Below are positions 1 to 5,587 of a DNA stretch of 11,982 nt, piece after piece. The notes under the pieces are model-generated. The model was given only the letters and a program-made list of their open reading frames with translations. It was not told where the DNA came from and searched no databases. Made by a program: the position numbers and the translations under genes. Source of the stretch: Pseudomonadota bacterium (GTDB lineage Bacteria; Desulfobacterota; Desulfobacteria; Desulfobacterales; Desulfobacteraceae); NCBI GenBank assembly GCA_018816605.1, contig JAHIVS010000398.1:1-11982 (forward strand), given 5' to 3'. The stretch's first letter is position 1. Every line of letters starts with the position of its first letter.

Positions 1-220
1 ACAGCTTCTTTTTGCTGGCACAGGTCAGGTCCACACCGTCAAAATAGACACAACCGCTGTCCGAACGTTCAAGGCCGGTGAGCTGACGCAAAAGGGTACT
101 TTTGCCGGACCCGCTCCCCCCAAGAATAACTGTTATTTTGCCTTGTTCAAACCGGCAGTTCAGGCTGTTGGATACCACCAGGCTGCCGTATTTTTTAACG
201 AGATTTTCAACCCTGATCAT
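1..220 (-). CDS. ABC transporter ATP-binding protein, MlaF-like (N-terminal part only)
   Basis: Only the first 73 codons are inside the window; the gene runs off the left edge. The translation begins MIRVENLVKKYGSLVV and reaches a perfect Walker A (P-loop), GGSGSGKST, followed by LLRQLTGLERSDSG, the usual start of an ABC nucleotide-binding domain. The double-Gly P-loop preceded by ITVIL is typical of the ATPases of Mla/Ttg2-type phospholipid transporters, which power lipid movement between inner and outer membrane. The signature motif and Walker B lie outside the window, so the subfamily is inferred. The ATG at 220-218 is the only sensible start; no strong Shine-Dalgarno precedes it. A promoter lies about 38 bases upstream (258-286). 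The gene is divergent from the phosphatase operon. If Mla-like, permease and substrate-binding genes should follow beyond position 1. Other small ABC importer or exporter ATPases remain possible. Confidence 0.8.
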   Translation of the reverse strand, partial: MIRVENLVKKYGSLVVSNSLNCRFEQGKITVILGGSGSGKSTLLRQLTGLERSDSGCVYFDGVDLTCASKKKL

Positions 221-257
221 ATGGAATCACTTGATATATATATTTAATTGAGGTTCA

Positions 258-286
258 TAGATAACCCAAGAGACCTGCCCTGTCAA
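258..286 (-). promoter_or_regulatory. sigma70-like promoter of the ABC ATPase gene
   Basis: On the minus strand a perfect -35 TTGACA (plus 281-286) is followed by a 17-base spacer and TATCTA (plus 258-263). Transcription would start near 251, giving a leader of about 30 bases before the ATG at 220. The -10 match is modest; the -35 and spacing are ideal. Confidence 0.55.
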
Positions 287-329
287 CGATAATAACCCCC
301 CAAACAGAACAGGTTTCTCATTGGGACGA

Positions 330-358
330 TTGACAAACAGGGGCAGGCTTTATATAGA
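330..358 (+). promoter_or_regulatory. sigma70-like promoter of the GAF-SpoIIE phosphatase operon
   Basis: A perfect -35 TTGACA (330-335) is followed by 17 bases and TATAGA (353-358), inside the AT-rich TATATAGATT. The predicted start of transcription is about 365, only some 4 bases before the ATG at 369. The resulting mRNA would have almost no leader. This fits the absence of a Shine-Dalgarno in front of that ATG, and it argues against translation from the TTG at 321, which is upstream of the promoter. Confidence 0.55.
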
Positions 359-368
359 TTTTCTTACG

Positions 369-1688
369 ATGACGGAAAAAACCTCCCCAGATACTGCTTT
401 TTTTGATCCTTCAACTGGCCTTGAAGCCTGCATCAGCAAAGTTGAACGATTGTCCAATTGTATTGATATCGCCAATCTCATCAATTCGGAACTTTCCATT
501 GGCAGACTTTTGACCCGGGTCATGGAAGCCACAAAAAAAGCATTTTTGGCCGATTCAGTGAGCCTTCTCCTCATGGATGAAAAAACAGGGGACCTGATCT
601 TCCAGATTGCCCTGGGAGAAAGGGGAGATAAAATAAAAGAAATATTCCGCTTGAAAAAAGGCCGGGGAATCGCAGGGCTTGTTGCCGAAACCGGAATCCC
701 CCTGAACCTTGAAGATGTCTATGGGCATCCGAATTTTTCCCCGATCCATGACCAGAAAACCGGTTATCAAACCCGCGCCATGCTCTGTGTGCCCCTAAAA
801 GCAAGGGGCACTACCCTGGGTGTCATCCAGGTCATGAACAAAAGGGGCGCCCCTTTTTGCTTTTCCGACGAAGAACTTGACATGCTCATCACCATCGCCT
901 CCAGTGCGGCCGTCGCCATTGATACGGCCAAAATGCACCAGCTCATCCTGGAAAAGAAAACCCTTGAGCGGGACCTGGCTCTGGCAAGGGATGTCCAGGA
1001 AAGCTTTCTCCCCCAGACCCTTCCGGATATCCCCGGATATGGCTTTGCCGCCATGAACCAGCCGGCCCTTGAAATCGGCGGGGATTTTTATAATTTTTTC
1101 CTTCTGCCGGACAAGAGGCTGGGCATTGTGCTGGGGGATGTATCGGGCAAAGGGATTTCCGCCTCCCTCTTCATGGCACGCCTGACCAGTGATCTGCAAT
1201 ATTATGCCCTGGTGTGCCAGACGCCCTCCCGGCTCCTTGAACAGATAAACAGCCTGCTGTGTGGACGTGCCAAAGGGGGCATGTTTGTCACCCTTGTTTA
1301 TATTGTACTGGATCTGCCCGGACGAAGGATCCAGTTTTCCAATGCAGGGCATCTTTTCCCTGTGTATGCCGACCCAGAAAGGGTCTGCCTTCTGGGCAGC
1401 GATCACACAAAAGGGCCTCCCCTTGGGATCATACCGGGAACGACCTATGAACAGGAAACCTTTGATCTTGCAAAAGATTCTTGCCTGACCGTCTACACCG
1501 ACGGAATTACGGAAGCCCGAAACGGATCAGGTGAATTTTATGGAATGGAACGGCTTTTGCCGGAAATCCTGAAGAGGCCCAAAGACCCTAAAATGCTGAT
1601 ACGCGATATAGCCGCATCTGTTGACCGCTACACAATGGGACATGGACAAAAAGATGACCTTACCCTGTTGACGATAAAGGTGGATTAA
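369..1688 (+). CDS. GAF-domain SpoIIE/RsbU-type PP2C serine phosphatase
   Basis: This 439-aa cytoplasmic protein has two parts. Residues about 30-185 form a GAF sensor domain (FLADSVSLLLMDEKTGDLIF; GRGIAGLVAETGIPL; CVPLKARGTTLGVIQVMNK). A short helical linker (ERDLALARDVQESFLPQ), typical of RsbU-like enzymes, leads to a SpoIIE/PP2C phosphatase. All metal-binding acidic residues are visible: D239 in GGDFY, D257 in GDVSGKG, D378 in YTDGITEA and D429-D430 in KDDLTLL. It is therefore expected to be an active Mn/Mg-dependent phosphoserine phosphatase. In known systems such enzymes dephosphorylate a STAS anti-anti-sigma protein, with the GAF domain reading a small ligand or partner. It is followed 20 bases downstream by an RsbW-like kinase, evidently in the same operon. 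I chose the ATG at 369 because a promoter occupies 330-358; a TTG at 321 would add 16 residues. There are no membrane segments. The ligand and target are unknown. Confidence 0.93.
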   Translation: MTEKTSPDTAFFDPSTGLEACISKVERLSNCIDIANLINSELSIGRLLTRVMEATKKAFLADSVSLLLMDEKTGDLIFQIALGERGDKIKEIFRLKKGRGIAGLVAETGIPLNLEDVYGHPNFSPIHDQKTGYQTRAMLCVPLKARGTTLGVIQVMNKRGAPFCFSDEELDMLITIASSAAVAIDTAKMHQLILEKKTLERDLALARDVQESFLPQTLPDIPGYGFAAMNQPALEIGGDFYNFFLLPDKRLGIVLGDVSGKGISASLFMARLTSDLQYYALVCQTPSRLLEQINSLLCGRAKGGMFVTLVYIVLDLPGRRIQFSNAGHLFPVYADPERVCLLGSDHTKGPPLGIIPGTTYEQETFDLAKDSCLTVYTDGITEARNGSGEFYGMERLLPEILKRPKDPKMLIRDIAASVDRYTMGHGQKDDLTLLTIKVD

Positions 1689-1692
1689 GGAT

Positions 1693-1699
1693 GGAGGAA
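1693..1699 (+). promoter_or_regulatory. Shine-Dalgarno deciding the start of the RsbW-like gene
   Basis: GGAGGAA lies 9 bases before the ATG at 1709, an ideal ribosome-binding site. An in-frame ATG at 1691 would add six residues but relies on the weaker GGTGG at 1679-1683. The site also lies just after the TAA of the phosphatase (1686-1688), so the two genes are probably translated from one message. Confidence 0.6.
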
Positions 1700-1708
1700 C
1701 CCGCTGGT

Positions 1709-2143
1709 ATGAACACATCGACAATGGTGTCAGGAAAAATACAATTGAGCATTCCCTCCCATCCCCGATACCTGCAACTGGTAAGGGGTGTTGTGCAAAA
1801 AGCCACCGGGATTATTGGGATTTCAAGGAAGGATTCAGACCATATCATCCTGGCCGTTGACGAGGCCTGTTCCAATATCATCAAACACAGCTATATGAAT
1901 AACCATCTGAAAACAATTGATATTTCCATTGAAACCCAGGGAAAAGAGCTCCATATCCTCATCACGGACTATGGGAAAAAATGCGATATCCGGCAACTGC
2001 TGCCCAGGGATATCGACATCATCAAACCCGGCGGGCTTGGATTATATATCATAAACCATGCCATGGATTCCGTGGAATATGATTGCAGCGCTTCCGGAAA
2101 AAATCAGGTCAGAATGATCAAATGCTTGAAAAAATCCAGGTAA
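1709..2143 (+). CDS. RsbW/SpoIIAB-like anti-sigma serine kinase (HATPase_c_2)
   Basis: This 144-aa single-domain protein belongs to the GHKL ATPase family of anti-sigma factor serine kinases. The N-box is clear (LAVDEACSNIIKHSY, with the Mg-binding Asn), as is a G1-type segment (ITDYGKKCDIRQLLPRD) and a G2 box (KPGGLGLYIINHAMDSVEYD). The G1 box keeps D-x-G but lacks the second glycine of classical RsbW; this variant is common among RsbW-like proteins paired with SpoIIE phosphatases. Family members bind a sigma factor or other partner and phosphorylate a STAS antagonist, opposing the phosphatase. Here the gene follows the GAF-SpoIIE phosphatase by 20 bases, so the two probably share a substrate. 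No STAS protein or sigma factor gene lies in the window, so the target is unknown. It starts at 1709 on the strength of the GGAGGAA site; 1691 is an alternative. Confidence 0.88.
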   Translation: MNTSTMVSGKIQLSIPSHPRYLQLVRGVVQKATGIIGISRKDSDHIILAVDEACSNIIKHSYMNNHLKTIDISIETQGKELHILITDYGKKCDIRQLLPRDIDIIKPGGLGLYIINHAMDSVEYDCSASGKNQVRMIKCLKKSR

Positions 2144-2167
2144 AAGGGTTTGGAAAATCATCTGGCC

Positions 2168-2197
2168 GGAGGGTGTACAAAAAAAGGGGAGGGTGTA
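2168..2197 (+). repeat. 10-bp direct repeat, GGAGGGTGTA, two copies
   Basis: GGAGGGTGTA occurs at 2168-2177 and again at 2188-2197, exactly 20 bases apart. The core GGGTGTA also occurs inverted at 2216-2222 (TACACCC). Either direct copy could pair with the inverted copy, so two alternative hairpins are possible. The repeats lie between the kinase gene and the convergent hypothetical gene. Confidence 0.6.
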
Positions 2198-2222
2198 TCT
2201 AGGGTTGCGCTTGAATACACCC
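2178..2222 (-). terminator. probable rho-independent terminator of the minus-strand hypothetical gene
   Basis: An 8-bp perfect stem, GGGTGTAT (2191-2198) with ATACACCC (2215-2222), has a 16-base loop. Read on the minus strand it is followed by TCCCC and then a run of eight T (plus 2178-2185 are A). It lies about 55 bases beyond the stop codon of the hypothetical gene. The five bases between stem and T-run make it a less than perfect terminator. Confidence 0.45.
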
Positions 2223-2252
2223 GGGTTTAAATTCCACCTGGTCCCCCCGGTC

Positions 2253-2284
2253 ATTGCCCCAAATTTTCAGGGCAATTATTTCTT
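2253..2284 (+). terminator. weak terminator candidate for the phosphatase-kinase operon
   Basis: A 7-bp perfect stem, ATTGCCC (2253-2259) with GGGCAAT (2270-2276), has a 10-base loop and is followed on the plus strand by TATTTCTT. The T-tract is poor. Its right arm touches the stop codon of the convergent hypothetical gene (2276-2278). Confidence 0.3.
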
Positions 2285-2830
2285 GCCCAGATGTGAATTA
2301 ACAACCTCATGGGAAAAGGGCTTGGATATTTTTTTGGCTCCGGCTGAAAGCGGTTTGTCCAGGGGCTTGTGACCGGATCCGGTAAACACCGTCAGATCCC
2401 CATTGGAAAACTGGATCTGGTAGTTGGGCCTGATTCCTTTTCCTGTTGTACCAAAAAAGACCAGGGCATCCTTGTCCCGGGCCATATTGGCGGCAACTTT
2501 TTTCAAAAAAACAGGGGATAGCTGTCCCACCCGTTCTTCATCCCATACAATGCCGACCGATCCTTTTCTTGCAGATCTGGCGGATGATTTTTTTGCGGGT
2601 TTCAACTTACCGATACGCATGGACAGCCCATTTATTTTCACACTCAAATTTTTCACAGACCTTTCCTGGATTTCGCCTTCGGCCAGGGGGTTCAGGGTTT
2701 CCCACTGGGCATAGGCCTCCTCATAGATCTCTTTTGAGGCTTCCAAGGATTTTTCTTCAATCAAGCTATCAACATTTTTGCACAACCGGTTTATTGCCTG
2801 CCTGGATTTTCGGAATTTGTCGGGCTCCAT
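2276..2830 (-). CDS. hypothetical protein, 184 aa, unrecognised
   Basis: I do not recognise this protein. It is real by its ribosome-binding site (AAGGAGAAAAG just before the ATG at 2830), its length, and even composition. Residues 1-75 are strongly charged and probably helical (SRQAINRLCKNVDSLIEEK; EIYEEAYAQWETLNPLAEGE). A basic Ser/Lys/Arg linker follows (residues about 79-92, KPAKKSSARSARKG). The C-terminal half contains GIVWDEERVGQLSP and a stretch that looks like beta strands (DALVFFGTTGKG, NYQIQFSNGDLTVFTGSG). There is no signal peptide or membrane segment, so it is probably cytoplasmic. The basic linker could touch nucleic acid, but nothing proves that. It is convergent with the RsbW-like gene and transcribed alone. 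No cysteine clusters or catalytic motif are visible. Confidence 0.78.
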   Translation of the reverse strand: MEPDKFRKSRQAINRLCKNVDSLIEEKSLEASKEIYEEAYAQWETLNPLAEGEIQERSVKNLSVKINGLSMRIGKLKPAKKSSARSARKGSVGIVWDEERVGQLSPVFLKKVAANMARDKDALVFFGTTGKGIRPNYQIQFSNGDLTVFTGSGHKPLDKPLSAGAKKISKPFSHEVVNSHLGKK

Positions 2831-3170
2831 CTTTTCTCCTTCTCTTAAAAAAATTGAATACGCACTTAAACCACTTAGCAGGTAAATAACCTATCCTGTT
2901 TCAGACAAACCGCAAACCAAAGCGGACAAAACCAGTCAACGGCGAACTCTTAGTGATCAAAGATACTCATATATAAACCTGTCTGGTATTTTTCCCCTGG
3001 ATGGGAATTTGGTTTTGGAACACCCTCACCCCCCAGACCGGATTTGTTAAGTCTACACTGCCTTGATCCATAATTCAAGGATTTGTAAAAAAATGAAACA
3101 TAAGGTTCATTTAGTAACCGGCTGACAGCCTTGTACGAACAGGTTTTAAAATATGTTTTTTTTGCCTTTA

Positions 3171-3199
3171 TTGACTTGGTTTAAAAAAACCGATAGACT
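3171..3199 (+). promoter_or_regulatory. probable sigma70-like promoter of the carbonic anhydrase gene
   Basis: TTGACT (3171-3176, five of six consensus bases) is separated by 17 bases from TAGACT (3194-3199, four of six). Transcription would start near 3206 and give a leader of about 90 bases, which contains the tandem repeat at 3209-3236. Confidence 0.5.
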
Positions 3200-3208
3200 T
3201 TTTTCATT

Positions 3209-3236
3209 TGGACCGCTTCCACATGGACTGCTTCCA
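3209..3236 (+). repeat. tandem 13-bp repeat in the carbonic anhydrase leader
   Basis: TGGACCGCTTCCA (3209-3221) and TGGACTGCTTCCA (3224-3236) match at 12 of 13 positions with a 15-base period. They begin a few bases after the predicted transcription start, where an operator or an RNA-binding protein could act. Both copies carry a GGA core. Confidence 0.7.
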
Positions 3237-3296
3237 AAAAAATCGTAATCGAAACATCACAACCAAAATCATTTTTCCAAAAAAAGAGGAGGCCAT

Positions 3297-4133
3297 ATGA
3301 ACAAACTGTCAACCTTCCTGGCTGGGGTTATTTTCATTGCCGGCGCACTGGGCTTTTCCAGTTGTTCTGATACACCCAAACATCTAAAGCCCAGTCCGGA
3401 CGGGGCTATCAAAAAACTTCAGATGGGAAACGACCGGTTTGTCAACGGAAAATCCACCCACCAGAATATGGACAAGAAACGCCTGATCCAGGCAGGAGAA
3501 GAGAACCAGAAAGATTATGCCTATGCCACCGTCATTACCTGCTCTGATTCACGGGTACCCGTTGAACTTATTTTTGATGCCGGTGTCATGGATATTTTTG
3601 TCGTCCGTGTGGCAGGCAATGTCTGTGACACGGACGAGGCCGGCTCCATTGAATACGGCCTTGCCCACGTCAACACCCCGGTTCTGGTGGTCCTAGGTCA
3701 CACCCAATGCGGTGCGGTTACCGCCGTCACCCGGGCAATCCAGGGCAAGGGCCACGCCCTGGAACGGAATATTCCTCCCCTTGTGGACAATATCGAGCCG
3801 GCTGTCCGCACTGCCATGGAAATCTATCCCCACGCCCAGGGAGATGAAATCATTCCCCTGGCCATTGAAGAGAATGTCTGGACCGGTATCCGGGATCTTT
3901 TCATGAAAAGTCCTGTATCCCGCCAGCTGGTAAAGGACGGCAAAGTAAAAGTGGTGGGCGCCATCTATGACGTGGGAACAGGAAAAATCCAGTGGCTGAA
4001 ACAGGCCAGGGTCACCAACATTCTTTATGAAGTGGAAGCCGACCCCCAACGGGCCACAGATCCCATGGCGTCCCCCCAAAAAACGGGCCCAAAAACACCG
4101 AAACCGTCTGGTGAAGCACCCCAGCACGGGTAA
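3297..4133 (+). CDS. exported beta-class carbonic anhydrase, lipoprotein
   Basis: This 278-aa protein should interconvert CO2 and bicarbonate outside the cytoplasm. The beta-class zinc site is complete: C82 with the Asp84-Arg86 dyad in CSDSRVP, then H135 and C138 in GHTQCG. Family-typical stretches follow (VVRVAGNVCD, GSIEYGLAHVNTPVLVVLGH, VVGAIYDVGTGKIQWL). The N-terminus is a signal peptide (MNKL, hydrophobic core, GFSSC) with C23 as the likely lipidated cysteine. Ser at +2 would suggest outer-membrane sorting. The lipobox has Phe at -3, which is less usual, so plain secretion is possible. The last 30 residues are a Pro/Lys-rich tail of low complexity. An AGGAGG site stands 4 bases before the ATG. 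The gene is monocistronic, with its own promoter and a strong terminator at 4158-4186. Catalytic assignment is firm; location is inferred from the leader. Confidence 0.93.
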   Translation: MNKLSTFLAGVIFIAGALGFSSCSDTPKHLKPSPDGAIKKLQMGNDRFVNGKSTHQNMDKKRLIQAGEENQKDYAYATVITCSDSRVPVELIFDAGVMDIFVVRVAGNVCDTDEAGSIEYGLAHVNTPVLVVLGHTQCGAVTAVTRAIQGKGHALERNIPPLVDNIEPAVRTAMEIYPHAQGDEIIPLAIEENVWTGIRDLFMKSPVSRQLVKDGKVKVVGAIYDVGTGKIQWLKQARVTNILYEVEADPQRATDPMASPQKTGPKTPKPSGEAPQHG

Positions 4134-4157
4134 TCTTTTTTTAGTATGGATCATGGG

Positions 4158-4186
4158 CGCCCGGGAGAAATCCCCGGGCGTTTTTT
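4158..4186 (+). terminator. rho-independent terminator of the carbonic anhydrase gene
   Basis: An 8-bp GC-rich perfect stem, CGCCCGGG (4158-4165) with CCCGGGCG (4173-4180), has a 7-base loop and is followed at once by six T (4181-4186). It lies 24 bases after the stop codon. There is no T-run on the opposite side, so it should not stop the convergent deacylase transcript. Confidence 0.9.
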
Positions 4187-4209
4187 CCTTTTCCATGAAA
4201 CTTGCATCT

Positions 4210-4680
4210 TTAAAATTTGGATATCCCATAAAAGATTGCCTGGGTCAGGCTGGCAAGATCCCTGGGTGAAAGGCAGATCTGCAGCCCCCTGCGGCCGGCA
4301 CTGACAAAAATGGTATCATGGGCCAATGCCGAGCCATCAATAATGGTCGGCAATTGTTTTTTCTGCCCCAGGGGGCTGATACCCCCGGCAAGATAGCCGG
4401 TGGACCGTTCGGTCTGTTTTTTTTCCGCCATTGCTGCTTTCTTTTTTCCCAGGGCTTTGGCAAGCCCTTTGAGATCCAGCTGTCCGGATACCGGCACAAC
4501 CCCCACGGCCAGTCCCTTATTGTCCGTCGACACCACCAAAGTTTTAAATATCCGGCCCGGATCAATGCCCAGTTTTCTGGCAGCCTCCTGGCCATAAGCC
4601 CGGACCTGGGTGTCATGGTCATATTCATGGAGTGTGAAGGGTATCCCGGCTTTTTCCATAATTTCCACTGCAGGTGTCAT
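4210..4680 (-). CDS. ybaK: YbaK/EbsC-family aminoacyl-tRNA deacylase (Cys-tRNA(Pro) deacylase type)
   Basis: This 156-aa cytoplasmic protein belongs to the YbaK/EbsC editing family, which hydrolyses mischarged tRNA, typically Cys-tRNA(Pro), in trans to prolyl-tRNA synthetase. The length fits the family. K46 in RIFKTLVV corresponds to the essential lysine of YbaK and of H. influenzae HI1434, and the hallmark GYLAGGISPLGQKKQLPTII is intact. The start at 4680 (MTPAVEIMEKAGIPF) is supported by GGAGAG 5 bases upstream and by the promoter at 4708-4736; a further-upstream start in this frame would fall inside that promoter. The gene is divergent from the RNase H fusion and convergent with carbonic anhydrase. 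Substrate specificity within the family (YbaK, ProXp-ala and relatives) cannot be settled by eye, but the motifs favour YbaK. Confidence 0.92.
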   Translation of the reverse strand: MTPAVEIMEKAGIPFTLHEYDHDTQVRAYGQEAARKLGIDPGRIFKTLVVSTDNKGLAVGVVPVSGQLDLKGLAKALGKKKAAMAEKKQTERSTGYLAGGISPLGQKKQLPTIIDGSALAHDTIFVSAGRRGLQICLSPRDLASLTQAIFYGISKF

Positions 4681-4707
4681 TTGCTCTCCGTCGGTAAGTT
4701 TAAACGC

Positions 4708-4736
4708 AATATAAAAAAAACCCCCTCCCAAATCAA
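4708..4736 (-). promoter_or_regulatory. sigma70-like promoter of the deacylase gene
   Basis: On the minus strand TTGATT (plus 4731-4736) is followed by 17 bases and TATATT (plus 4708-4713, five of six). Transcription would start near 4701, leaving a leader of about 21 bases that contains the GGAGAG ribosome-binding site. Confidence 0.55.
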
Positions 4737-4765
4737 GGCAATCTTTTTTTCATTGTGCCCGGGTG

Positions 4766-4794
4766 TTTACAGGAACAAATTTTGGTTTTATAGT
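4766..4794 (+). promoter_or_regulatory. sigma70-like promoter placed directly at the RNase H fusion ATG
   Basis: TTTACA (4766-4771, five of six) is separated by 17 bases from TATAGT (4789-4794, five of six). The expected transcription start is about 4801, next to the ATG at 4802, so the message would be leaderless. The AAGGG at 4795-4799 sits only two bases from the ATG, too near to act as a normal ribosome-binding site. Confidence 0.55.
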
Positions 4795-4801
4795 AAGGGC
4801 C

Positions 4802-5587
4802 ATGAAATATTATGCCGTTGCCATAGGTCGCAAAACAGGAATCTTCTTAAGCTGGCCCGAGACGGAACAGCAGGTCAAAGGCTTTACCAACGCCAGTTTT
4901 AAAAGCTTCAATACCCGGCAGGAAGCAGAAGCCTTTCTTCTGGCGCCCTCCTTTCCCCGGATATATGGCAACTCCGGAGCAGACGGTTTTGCCCCCCCTC
5001 CCCCAAAGCAGTCTGCGGCAGCAGCAGGCTATCTTCCGGGTACCCTTGTGGTGTATACCGACGGCGGGGCCATCAACAATCCGGGCCCCGGCGGATATGG
5101 AGTTGTAATACAGGACAGGAAAGAACTGAGCGGCGGGTTCAATCTGACCACCAACAACCGCATGGAACTCAGGGCAGTGATGGCTGCCATGGAAGCCCTC
5201 CAAAAAGAAAAAGCGCCCATTGTCCTGCACTCGGACTCAAAATACGTCATTGACGGACTGAACAAGGGCTGGGCCTTGAACTGGAGGAAAAAAAACTGGA
5301 TAAAATCCGATGGCAAGCCTGCCATGAATGCAGACCTGTGGTCCCGTCTGCTGGATCTTGAAAAATGTCTTGATATTCGCTTTAAATGGGTCAAAGGTCA
5401 TGCCGGCAATCCTCTCAATGAACGATGTGATGAACTGGCTAACAGAACTGCCCGGGAAAAAGACCTGCCCGATGACACCGGCTATTTGAAAAGCATCGGC
5501 CTTTCTCCCGGAGAGGATCCCGGCTTATTTTCAGCCTTAGGAACTTCTGTAACCGATAAAAAAAATAAACCCGTTGTCACCCCTTGA
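4802..5587 (+). CDS. rnhA: viroplasmin-RNase HI fusion protein
   Basis: This 261-aa protein removes RNA from RNA-DNA hybrids. Residues 1-45 form a viroplasmin-like (caulimovirus P6 N-terminal) domain: [18 protein letters not shown], then [20 protein letters not shown]. Such domains are known at the N-terminus of eukaryotic RNase H1 and some bacterial ones and bind the hybrid. A Pro/Ala-rich linker (about 55-78) leads to the RNase HI domain. The catalytic set is complete: D87 (YTDGG), E122 (NRMEL), D145 (HSDSKY), D210 (CDELAN), with H200 in KGHAGNP. The basic handle region [17 protein letters not shown] is present. A tail of about 40 residues follows the domain. The start is the ATG at 4802 because a promoter fills 4766-4794; the in-frame GTG at 4763 lies upstream of it. 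The stop codon overlaps the -35 box of the cold-shock gene. Confidence 0.93.
   Translation: MKYYAVAIGRKTGIFLSWPETEQQVKGFTNASFKSFNTRQEAEAFLLAPSFPRIYGNSGADGFAPPPPKQSAAAAGYLPGTLVVYTDGGAINNPGPGGYGVVIQDRKELSGGFNLTTNNRMELRAVMAAMEALQKEKAPIVLHSDSKYVIDGLNKGWALNWRKKNWIKSDGKPAMNADLWSRLLDLEKCLDIRFKWVKGHAGNPLNERCDELANRTAREKDLPDDTGYLKSIGLSPGEDPGLFSALGTSVTDKKNKPVVTP

Larger units (their letters stand above)
2831..3296. other. 466-bp intergenic region with inverted repeats, no gene
   Basis: This gap separates the minus-strand hypothetical gene from the plus-strand carbonic anhydrase; I find no convincing ORF in it. It holds an inverted repeat CCTTGA/TCAAGG (3061-3066 and 3075-3080, 8-base loop), a nested pair GTCTGG/CCAGAC (2981-2986 and 3033-3038) enclosing TTCCC/GGGAA (2992-2996 and 3003-3007), and the carbonic anhydrase promoter at 3171-3199. 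AT-rich runs are frequent. No clear promoter for the hypothetical gene could be picked out on the minus strand. Confidence 0.6.

Noticed and set aside
321..368. Upstream TTG start adding 16 residues to the GAF-SpoIIE protein
   Set aside because: The added stretch lies across a sigma70-like promoter (330-358) and has no ribosome-binding site; the ATG at 369 is preferred.
2424..2889. Plus-strand open frames opposite the hypothetical gene
   Set aside because: They are antisense shadows with no ribosome-binding site and unlikely composition (rich in Pro, Phe, Arg), and no family features.
4681..4731. 17-residue N-terminal extension of the deacylase
   Set aside because: It overlaps the promoter at 4708-4736, while 4680 has a good Shine-Dalgarno and gives the family's usual length.
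4763..4801. GTG start adding 13 residues to the RNase H fusion
   Set aside because: It lies upstream of the predicted promoter's -35 box, and the viroplasmin domain begins right at the ATG at 4802.
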